Part shown: piece by piece, positions 1 to 5,517 of the stretch
How positions within the stretch are numbered: the first letter of the stretch is position 1
Layout: every line of letters starts with the position of its first letter
DNA from: Candidatus Sigynarchaeota archaeon
GTDB lineage: Archaea; Asgardarchaeota; Jordarchaeia; Jordarchaeales; Jordarchaeaceae
Reading direction: 5' to 3'
DNA: 12,324 nt
Assembly: GCA_030587505.1 (NCBI GenBank)
Contig: JAUQYY010000252.1
Location: forward strand, 1-12,324
Position numbers and translations under genes: made by a program
Notes under the pieces: model-generated
Databases searched by the model: none
What the model was told of the DNA's origin: nothing
What the model saw: the letters and a program-made list of their open reading frames with translations, nothing else

Positions 1-240
1 TAGCAACCCCCATACCTAACAAACCACCCCCCGGAACCTACCCTAATTCCCTCAGAGGAGCAGAAACACTCAAAAATCGTAGAGGGTGCTTTGCCGTTGT
101 CGTTTCGCTACTTCTACACACACGATTGGTTTACCGTCTCGTTCGCCGACATCGGTTGATGGTCGCAGAACACGAGTGAGCTTCTTTAAGTTACCCGAAA
201 CAATTTTATTTTCCAATCTCAATTAAGACACCTACTGTTA
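1..240. other. Left-edge stretch with no convincing gene
   Basis: No complete gene can be supported here. Two forward frames are open: one runs from base 4, just after a TAG at 1-3, to a TGA at 157-159, and one runs from base 3 to a TGA at 177-179. The first has a fairly protein-like composition (…LPLSFRYFYTHDWFTVSF…) but has no ATG and no ribosome binding site, and I recognise no family. It could be the end of a gene lying to the left, or chance. The stretch then becomes AT-rich (about 186-250), which fits a promoter for the dehydrogenase gene. Confidence 0.3.
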
Positions 241-250
241 GGTTTATATC
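241..250 (+). promoter_or_regulatory. TATA-like box of the amino-acid dehydrogenase gene
   Basis: GGTTTATATC resembles an archaeal TATA box. It lies about 45-54 bases before the chosen TTG start, so a transcript starting about 25 bases downstream would carry a short leader containing the strong SD at 282-289. Confidence 0.45.
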
Positions 251-281
251 AAGCCTACGACGTTCCGTGTTCATTTTTTAA

Positions 282-289
282 AGGAGGTG
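282..289 (+). promoter_or_regulatory. Strong Shine-Dalgarno that decides the start codon
   Basis: AGGAGGTG is a near-perfect complement of the usual archaeal 16S rRNA 3' end. It overlaps the in-frame GTG at 289, which therefore cannot be the start in SD-led initiation. It sits 5 bases before the in-frame TTG at 295, which is ideal spacing. Confidence 0.7.
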
Positions 290-294
290 TGAGG

Positions 295-1473
295 TTGTCT
301 GTAGATATCATTGATAGATTGAAAGACAACATGGGCCCAGAGTATATTATACAGATGTATGACCCCGCATCTGGTATGAGAGCTGTGATAGTTATTGACA
401 CAGCCGCTTTCGGCCCCGCCGCCGGCGGCATCCGAATGCTTCCAGACATAACCACCGAAGAGATCGTCCACCTGGCGAGGGCGATGACCTACAAGTTTGC
501 TATTCTTGATATGCCTGTTGGCGGTGCCAAATCCGGGATATTCGCTGACCCCGCATCCCCGGAGAGAGACAAGATAATCGCGGCTTACGGTCGCCAGTTC
601 GCCCCGTTTCTGAAACAGCTCATGTACATTCCGGGTGCCGATATGGGAACCTCGGACGAGGATGTTGCCCGGATATACGAGTATGCTGGGATGAAGGAGA
701 TGGCTCCGAGCGGGATGACCCTCAGGGAGAAGGAGGGCATGCCACTCGAGGACCACTTAACTGGGTACGGTGTGGTGGTTGCTGCAAAGACGGCGTGCGA
801 GTTCGTCGACTTCGGCATGGAAGGGGCGACGGTTGCCATTGAGGGTTTTGGCAAGGTTGGTGGTGGAGTGGCACGCTACATGGCTCGTTCGGGAGCCAAG
901 GTTGTCGCGATATCCTCCATTGAGGGGGCGGTTTACAATCCTGACGGCCTGGATGTTGAGAAAATGCTGGAGATGAGAAAGAAGTTCGGAGACAAGGTTG
1001 TCCTGGAGTACGAGGACGCCGAGCAGATCAAAAAAGAGGAGCTCTTCACCCTTCCTGTGGACATTCTCGTGCCGGGCGCTCGACCCTACGTGATTAACAA
1101 GGACAACGTGGACAAAATCCAGGCGAGGCTGATAAGCCCCGGTGCAAACATTCCAGTAACGGAGGAGGCGGACGAGATCCTGTTGAAGAGAGGGGTGGTT
1201 GTTCTTCCCGACTTTATTGCGAACTCTGGGGGTGTGATCGCAGCTACGCTGGACAGAATGAGCGCCTCGGAGGAACAAGCGTTCAAACTCGTGGAGGAGA
1301 AAATATCATCCTCGATTAAAAAGGTGCTGTCCGAGGCCCTAGACAAGAAGGTTTCTCCGACGGAACTAGCAAAGGAAATGGCCATGGAGAGGGTTAAGGA
1401 AGCATTGGAGAAAAGACAGCAGCTACAGGCTGAAGACCTGGAGAGAATCGTTAGGAAAAAGTTCGAGGTCTGA
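295..1473 (+). CDS. Glu/Leu/Phe/Val-family amino-acid dehydrogenase
   Basis: This is a cytosolic NAD(P)-dependent enzyme that reversibly deaminates an L-amino acid to its 2-oxo acid and ammonia. It has 392 residues from the TTG start at 295, chosen for SD spacing; GTG at 289 adds two residues. The N-terminal substrate domain has FGPAAGGIRM (about 39-48), the catalytic region MTYK and MPVGGAK (lysines near 67 and 79), and the PGADMGTSDED aspartate region near 114-123. The Rossmann domain follows with GFGKVGG (about 185-191), then the typical PGARPYVI and LPDFIANSGGV segments. Glutamate dehydrogenases have Lys in the KGGIR motif that holds the substrate side-chain carboxylate; here that position is Ala, as in the leucine-dehydrogenase-like GPALGG motif, so glutamate may not be the substrate. 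The end of the second Rossmann strand reads AISS and not the AISD usual with NAD, which hints at NADP. The family is certain; the substrate is not. The frame is intact and the gene appears monocistronic. Confidence 0.93.
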   Translation: MSVDIIDRLKDNMGPEYIIQMYDPASGMRAVIVIDTAAFGPAAGGIRMLPDITTEEIVHLARAMTYKFAILDMPVGGAKSGIFADPASPERDKIIAAYGRQFAPFLKQLMYIPGADMGTSDEDVARIYEYAGMKEMAPSGMTLREKEGMPLEDHLTGYGVVVAAKTACEFVDFGMEGATVAIEGFGKVGGGVARYMARSGAKVVAISSIEGAVYNPDGLDVEKMLEMRKKFGDKVVLEYEDAEQIKKEELFTLPVDILVPGARPYVINKDNVDKIQARLISPGANIPVTEEADEILLKRGVVVLPDFIANSGGVIAATLDRMSASEEQAFKLVEEKISSSIKKVLSEALDKKVSPTELAKEMAMERVKEALEKRQQLQAEDLERIVRKKFEV

Positions 1474-1477
1474 AACA

Positions 1478-1501
1478 TTCTCCTCTTATCTAACTTTTTT
1501 T
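1478..1501 (+). terminator. Pyrimidine/T-rich terminator tract
   Basis: A C/T tract directly after the stop codon ends in seven or more T residues. It matches archaeal U-tract termination and resembles the tracts after the crotonase and threonine synthase genes. Confidence 0.5.
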
Positions 1502-1754
1502 GGTTGTATGTCCCTAGGAAGGGTTTGTTTTTTCACATACCTCTACTAAATGATGGTGGAGGTTGCAGCCGCAGGGACTCTTCCACGTAGGCTATCACTG
1601 AGAGGTCCTCGGAACAAAGTAATCTCTCCTTATCTTGGTCGGCAGAGTGCACACTAAAAGGTACCTAATTTTGGAGAGCACCCTTTCATAGTATTAACGA
1701 GGGGAAATTTTTCTGTTTGTGTATTTTAGTTTTGGCTCGTTTTTCAAGAGAGTT
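1502..1754. other. Intergenic stretch before the crotonase gene
   Basis: I see no supportable gene or RNA here. The stretch holds scattered stops in all frames. It turns T-rich from about 1700, leading into the crotonase promoter region. Confidence 0.4.
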
Positions 1755-1766
1755 CCTTTTTATAAG
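1755..1766 (+). promoter_or_regulatory. TATA-like box upstream of the crotonase gene
   Basis: CTTTTTATAAGA is a good archaeal TATA candidate. It is about 80 bases before the GTG start. The two TTATAA cores in the tandem repeats just downstream (1769-1807) are alternative TATA elements, so which box is used cannot be decided from sequence. Confidence 0.4.
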
Positions 1767-1807
1767 ATGTTATAAGGGACAAACTAAGAAGTTATAAAGG
1801 ACAAACT
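1764..1807 (+). repeat. Two tandem 22-bp direct repeats, operator-like
   Basis: Units 1764-1785 and 1786-1807 are head-to-tail and differ at two positions (5th base T/A and 13th base G/A). Each contains GTTATAARGGACAAACT. The exact 22-bp phase places equivalent bases about two helical turns apart. The pair overlaps the probable promoter and leader of the crotonase gene, which fits a regulator binding site or duplicated promoter. I did not see the motif elsewhere in the window. Confidence 0.6.
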
Positions 1808-1844
1808 GATTTAGAGTAAACAAATTCCTGATGGGGGTTGTTGT

Positions 1845-2696
1845 GTGAAGAATTACAATACGATAAAATATCAGGAGTTGGAGGAAGGAATCGGCATCTT
1901 AACTCTGAATCGGCCGGAGAGGCTCAACGCACTGAATTTCGAGATGATAGAGGAACTCCACGACCTCTTAGGTGAATTGGAGTGGAATCTTGACTGCCGA
2001 GTGTTGATAATTACGGGAGAAGGCCGCGCATTCTGTTCAGGAACTGATCTAAAGGAGAGTTCTCTTCTCGGATACGAGGATGCGCTACCGGAAAAATACT
2101 CAGACCTCAAGTATCTGAACGTGGACGATGTAGCGAAGAGAAAAATGTACGGTCAGAAGAGAATCGCCGAGGTTATAGTCCGTCTCCGTAGAATCAACCA
2201 GCCGGTAATAGCGGCGGTGAAGGGACCCGCAACCGGTGGAGGCTTCGCGCTGGCCATGGCCGCTGACATTAGAATCGCTGGCGAAAGCGCAAGATTTAAC
2301 AACGCCTTCATAAACATCGGCATGTCAGGGACAGATGTCGGAAGCAGCTACTTTCTACCCAGACTAATCGGGTTGTCCCGCGCCGCGGAAATCCTGTACA
2401 CCGGAAGATTCGTGGACGCCGAGGAGGCGGAGAGAATAGGATTTGTTTCCAGAGTGGTTCCGGACGACAAGCTGCTTGAAACAGCCTTGGAATTGGCGGG
2501 AGAGATGCTCAAAAAGAGCCCTCTAGGACTGCGCTTAACCAAGGAAGCGATAAATCAAAACATAGACGCCCCAAGTCTTGAAGCCGCGTTACTCCTTGAG
2601 AATCGCAACCAAGTGGTGTGTATGAACACAAAGGACATATTCGAAGCGTTCACAGCCTTCTTCGAGAAGAGAACCCCGAGATACGGAAAAAGATAA
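1845..2696 (+). CDS. Crotonase-fold enoyl-CoA hydratase/isomerase family protein
   Basis: A cytosolic CoA-thioester enzyme of 283 residues, usual for the family. It starts at GTG 1845 behind a GGGGGTT SD-like sequence about 6 bases upstream. Visible motifs are LNRPERLNALN (20-31), the oxyanion-hole segment GRAFCSGTDL (60-69), AAVKGPATGGGFALAMAADI (123-142), and LPRLIGLSRAAEILYTGR (171-188). The two glutamates that catalyse hydration in classical crotonase (Glu144 and Glu164 of the rat enzyme) align by eye with Ala135 and Phe155, so simple enoyl-CoA hydration is doubtful. An Asp is kept at 164 in SGTDVGSSY, where dienoyl-CoA isomerase and 4-chlorobenzoyl-CoA dehalogenase have a catalytic Asp. 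It may therefore be an isomerase or another crotonase reaction. It is monocistronic, with a tandem repeat in its promoter region. The family is sure; the reaction is open. Confidence 0.9.
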   Translation: MKNYNTIKYQELEEGIGILTLNRPERLNALNFEMIEELHDLLGELEWNLDCRVLIITGEGRAFCSGTDLKESSLLGYEDALPEKYSDLKYLNVDDVAKRKMYGQKRIAEVIVRLRRINQPVIAAVKGPATGGGFALAMAADIRIAGESARFNNAFINIGMSGTDVGSSYFLPRLIGLSRAAEILYTGRFVDAEEAERIGFVSRVVPDDKLLETALELAGEMLKKSPLGLRLTKEAINQNIDAPSLEAALLLENRNQVVCMNTKDIFEAFTAFFEKRTPRYGKR

Positions 2697-2710
2697 AACC
2701 ACCACACTTA

Positions 2711-2755
2711 CCTAACTTCTCTCTGCCTCCTTCCCTTCCCTCACCCCTATTCTTC
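2711..2755 (+). terminator. Long pyrimidine tract after the crotonase gene
   Basis: An almost uninterrupted C/T run begins 15 bases after the stop codon and includes CCTCCTTCCCTTCCCTC. It occupies the same position and has the same composition as the tracts after other genes here, so it is probably a transcription end region. Confidence 0.45.
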
Positions 2756-2873
2756 GTAAAGAATAACAGTTCATTCTAATCGCTGGACGAATTTCGAAAG
2801 GCAGCAAGTCTACCCAGAAAAATTAACCCCGGTCCCAACCTGATTACAGGATTACCTTTTACTGCTCCTATTT

Positions 2874-3170
2874 CTAATCGTTTTTTGTGTTGAGAAGTTC
2901 AAGCATTTTTTCGGGGTCTGTTGTGGGAAATTTGCAACTGTAATTCTGGCACACGTAGGCGGTGGCTTTGCCGTTGATGGGGTGTTGATGTTTGGTGAAT
3001 TCGGCTAGCTGAGTTATCTCCGGCGGCTTGTCGCTGGGGACAAATAGCACCACCTTGTTGGGTATAAACCTCTCTCTAAAGGCTCTCAACATTTTCCGAG
3101 TGTCAGCCGAGTGAGTGTTCTGGTTAGCCTCTTGGCTATCTGCGGGACGGGGGACGGCTCTATCTGCCAT
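2874..3170 (-). pseudogene. Orphan C-terminal piece of a YyaL/DUF255-type thioredoxin-domain protein
   Basis: The ORF encodes 98 residues from ATG 3170. From about residue 23 onward (DTRKMLRAFRERFIPNKVV, then PEITQLAEF, then GKATAYVCQNYSCKFPTTD) it resembles the extreme C-terminus of archaeal and bacterial YyaL-like proteins (DUF255 thioredoxin fold plus a six-hairpin glycosidase-like domain), which are normally about 650-700 residues. The first 20 or so residues do not look like the family, and the remaining roughly 600 residues are absent upstream, where an unrelated small gene lies. No SD precedes the ATG, although a TTATAC box about 25-30 bases upstream could give a leaderless transcript. 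A deletion remnant is most likely; an expressed mini-protein is possible. It is convergent with the crotonase gene. Confidence 0.6.
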
Positions 3171-3231
3171 TCATCAAGAAAAAAGAGAAATGTGTATAAG
3201 CGGTTTTTGGGGCTTTACAAAGGGAAACTAA

Positions 3232-3609
3232 TTACTCTTTATTTGAATTCTCTTCTTTCATTTTTCTTTCTATCTCCTTTAGGAGATCATTTAACTCTGA
3301 GACGTCCTCGCTTAGACTTGGGTACTCTTGGTTGGTGCTCGCTCTCTGCTCTTCACCCAGAACCTTTAACCTTATCTGGTGCAGCTCCTCCTCAAGGATG
3401 GGCTTTTCTTCGTGTCTGCGTATGAGCGTGGACAACTCCTCTAGAATCTGCTTGTTTGTTGATAAGACTTCAGGGAGAATGTCCGCTTTCCTCTCTTTCT
3501 GTGTCAGCTCCTCCCAGCAATCACTGAGGCAACTGTTTATGTCCTCTAGCTCACCGGACTCCATTTTGTCTAAAAGTTTTTTTATACTGTCAAGCACTCC
3601 GCCTTTCAT
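3232..3609 (-). CDS. Small charged coiled-coil protein of unknown function
   Basis: I do not recognise this 125-residue protein. ATG 3609 is preferred because GAGGT lies 7 bases upstream; a TTG at 3615 would be too close to it. The sequence is rich in Glu and Lys, mostly predicted helical, with heptad-like stretches (for example LPEVLSTNKQILEELSTLI, and VSELNDLLKEIERKMKEE near the C-terminus), and two cysteines near residues 27-31. It has no signal peptide and no membrane segment. It lies 61 bases upstream of the YyaL remnant on the same strand and is flanked by AT-rich DNA. The SD and the lack of internal stops support a real gene, but function is unknown. Confidence 0.55.
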   Translation of the reverse strand: MKGGVLDSIKKLLDKMESGELEDINSCLSDCWEELTQKERKADILPEVLSTNKQILEELSTLIRRHEEKPILEEELHQIRLKVLGEEQRASTNQEYPSLSEDVSELNDLLKEIERKMKEENSNKE

Positions 3610-3615
3610 TTTCAA

Positions 3616-4082
3616 AACCTCGGAGAGTCTTGTGTTGCTCGGAGCTGATTGGTTTTGAAGTGAGAAAGTCTTCCTATGCGAGTGTCTCTCGGCTTGTCTT
3701 TCTAGAGAATTATACGCTACTTATAATTAAAAGTTTCTATATTAGAAGGTTGAATATCTTTTTCTACCTCAAAATTTAAATTTTTTAATCAATTTTTTCT
3801 CATTTTTTAAGTAATCATCCGATTTGCTGTTCACTCATTCAGTCAACACCAAGGACGAGCCCGTTGATTCTTCTCCGCATCCTCAACACCCTCTCTTGGT
3901 TATCTCCTATTCACCGACGGGTTCCGAGGAAATATTTTCCATCATTCCGGAAAGCGTTGCTGGCTTCGAAGCTATAGAATGAGTGTTTCGGTTTTGTTAG
4001 GTAAGAATGTTACGCGTTTTCCTAATCATTAGCTTCTCTAATAAGGAAGGTTTTGAGTGTAAACCGCATGGCTGGTGACACA
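3616..4082. other. Divergent intergenic region, AT-rich
   Basis: This separates the coiled-coil gene (-) from the threonine synthase-family gene (+). Bases 3706-3810 are very AT-rich with several TATA-like elements on both strands, such as TTTAATTATAAG read on the minus strand near 3719-3730, about 110 bases before ATG 3609. A 52-codon forward frame (TTG 3824 to TGA 3982) has a plausible amino-acid composition but no SD and no recognised family. Nothing else is supportable. Confidence 0.35.
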
Positions 4083-4094
4083 TAAAAATATATA
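4083..4094 (+). promoter_or_regulatory. TATA-like box of the threonine synthase-family gene
   Basis: An AAAAATATATA element lies about 55 bases before ATG 4148. The leader carries an SD-like AGGAG near 4133-4137, about 10 bases before the ATG. Confidence 0.45.
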
Positions 4095-4147
4095 CTCTTT
4101 CCGAAGATTCTTATAACTTAATTGTTGTTGCTAGGAGATGTTGTCGT

Positions 4148-4372
4148 ATGAGTCTCGCAAGGACTATTAAGTGTTTGGAGTGCGGTAAAGAGTATCCCCT
4201 CAGCGAAATCATATACAACTGCGGAGACTGTGCGAGCAAGGGCTTGTTTAGGGGAACAACCGACATTTTCTACGATTTGGAAGAGGCGAAGGAGAAGTAC
4301 AGCCGCAAGGTCCTTGAGAAAAGAAAGCCGGGCGTGTGGAAGTACACTGAGCTCCTACCCATCCTGGACTAA
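4148..4372 (+). CDS. thrC: Threonine synthase family, N-terminal part before an in-frame stop
   Basis: These 74 residues contain the N-terminal zinc-ribbon-like segment typical of archaeal threonine synthases: CLEC (Cys9, Cys12) and CGDC (Cys25, Cys28), followed by FYDLEEAKEKY and WKYTELLPILD. In the family this leads straight into the GEGGTPL substrate-binding segment. Here a TAA at 4370-4372 interrupts, and the same frame continues immediately on the other side (SNVVTMGEGGTPL). It is therefore the first 74 codons of one gene, not a separate protein. A single change such as GAA to TAA would account for it. Confidence 0.8.
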   Translation: MSLARTIKCLECGKEYPLSEIIYNCGDCASKGLFRGTTDIFYDLEEAKEKYSRKVLEKRKPGVWKYTELLPILD

Positions 4373-4378
4373 TCCAAC

Positions 4379-5401
4379 GTGGTTACGATGGGTGAAGGTG
4401 GAACCCCTCTCCAGAGGTGTAAAAGATTCGCCGATAACCTGGGCATGGGTAATATCTACTTGAAGAACGAAACGGTGAACCCTACCTGGAGCTTTAAGGA
4501 CAGGGTGTTCTCGGTAAACATCTCAAAGGCCGTAGAGTACGGCGTGGACACTGTGGTTTTGTCCTCCTCCGGTAACGCGGCGACGGCTGCGTCAGCGTAC
4601 AGCGCGAGGGCTGGGCTGAGATGCTTCATTCTCGTCCCCGGAGCGGTTTCAATCGGCAAGCTCACCCAAATACTCATGTACGGCGCCACCGTGGTGCTGG
4701 TTGAGGGAACGGTTGTCGACGCTGGTGTTTTGGCTGTGCAGGCCGGATGGGAGTGGGGCTGGTATCAACTGACAACAGGGAAGTCCCTCAGCCCCTACCA
4801 GGGTGAGGGGTCTAAAACCATAGCGTACGAGGTGTGTGAGCAGTTGGGCTGGAGGGTTCCAGACTGGGTCATCGTTCCGATCGGTGGAGGCGACAATCTG
4901 GGCGGCATATGGAAGGGTTTCAAGGAGTTCCATGAGATAGGGCTAATCGAGGACCTTCCAAAAATGGTCGGCGTCCAGGCGGAGGGTGCACCCCTGGCTG
5001 TGAAGGCGTTCAAGGAGGGTAAGCGCTTCGACGATGTTCCAAGCATTGAGCCTAAGACGGTGGCGGAGGGCATAAGGGTGGGCCTAGTTCCCGGACCGTA
5101 CCCCATCGACGCTATGAAGGAGTCGAAAGGAGAGGGGGTTCTTGTTTCGGATGAAGAAATTCTGAGTGCAGAGAAGGAGTTGGCGTCCAGTGAGGGTATG
5201 TTCTGTGAACCGTCCTCAGCCGCCACGGTAGCCGGTTTAAGGAAGCTGCTTGATGAGGGAGTCATAGACAGAAGCGAAACCGTCGTATGTGTCATAACAG
5301 GTGCCGGGCTAAAAGACCCCGACAGCGCATCGAAGCTGATTGGGAAGCCACCCCTAATCAAACCAAAAATGGAAGAGCTGAAAAAGATAGTAGAAAAGTG
5401 A
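4379..5401 (+). CDS. thrC: Threonine synthase-family PLP enzyme, main catalytic part
   Basis: A fold-type II PLP enzyme. Threonine synthase converts O-phosphohomoserine to threonine, and paralogues make cysteate or act on related substrates. This 340-residue part is in the same frame as the 74 codons before the TAA at 4370-4372; together they span 418 codons. Visible motifs, numbered from GTG 4379, are GEGGTPL (5-11), NPTWSFKDR with PLP lysine 40 (the family usually has Gly where this has Trp), SSSGNAATAAS (62-72), the phosphate-binding IGGGDNLGG (168-176), and FCEPSSAATVAG then ITGAGL near the C-terminus. If GTG 4379 truly restarts translation, the product would lack the zinc ribbon but keep the whole PLP core. 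No homoserine kinase or aspartate-pathway neighbour is present to confirm threonine synthesis. Confidence 0.85.
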   Translation: MVTMGEGGTPLQRCKRFADNLGMGNIYLKNETVNPTWSFKDRVFSVNISKAVEYGVDTVVLSSSGNAATAASAYSARAGLRCFILVPGAVSIGKLTQILMYGATVVLVEGTVVDAGVLAVQAGWEWGWYQLTTGKSLSPYQGEGSKTIAYEVCEQLGWRVPDWVIVPIGGGDNLGGIWKGFKEFHEIGLIEDLPKMVGVQAEGAPLAVKAFKEGKRFDDVPSIEPKTVAEGIRVGLVPGPYPIDAMKESKGEGVLVSDEEILSAEKELASSEGMFCEPSSAATVAGLRKLLDEGVIDRSETVVCVITGAGLKDPDSASKLIGKPPLIKPKMEELKKIVEK

Positions 5402-5406
5402 ACAAT

Positions 5407-5452
5407 CCCTACCTCACATTCCCTCTTTGTTCCTTCCCTTAAACTATTTTTT
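5407..5452 (+). terminator. Pyrimidine tract followed by a T run
   Basis: The C/T-rich segment 5407-5440 is followed by ATTTTTT at 5446-5452, just after the threonine synthase-family stop codon. It resembles the other 3' tracts in this window. Confidence 0.5.
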
Positions 5453-5517
5453 GTTAGGAATCGAGCCACACTTTCTGTTGACTACCACTCCTTGGAGGAA
5501 TAAGATTTAATACCCTG

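Noticed and set aside
289..291. GTG 289 as the start of the amino-acid dehydrogenase
   Set aside because: It overlaps the strong SD at 282-289; TTG 295 has ideal spacing.
585..1478. Long antisense ORFs opposite the dehydrogenase gene, and similar ones opposite the peptidase, threonine synthase-family and permease genes
   Set aside because: They have no recognisable family features and mirror the codon structure of clear genes on the other strand.
1550..1602. ATGATGG followed about 45 bases later by CTGA, reminiscent of a C/D box guide RNA
   Set aside because: The C box deviates at its last base, no internal D'/C' pair is visible, and no terminal stem brackets the boxes.
4370..4372. TAA as a recoded sense codon
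   Set aside because: Known archaeal recoding uses TAG (pyrrolysine) or TGA (selenocysteine); a plain nonsense change or error is simpler.
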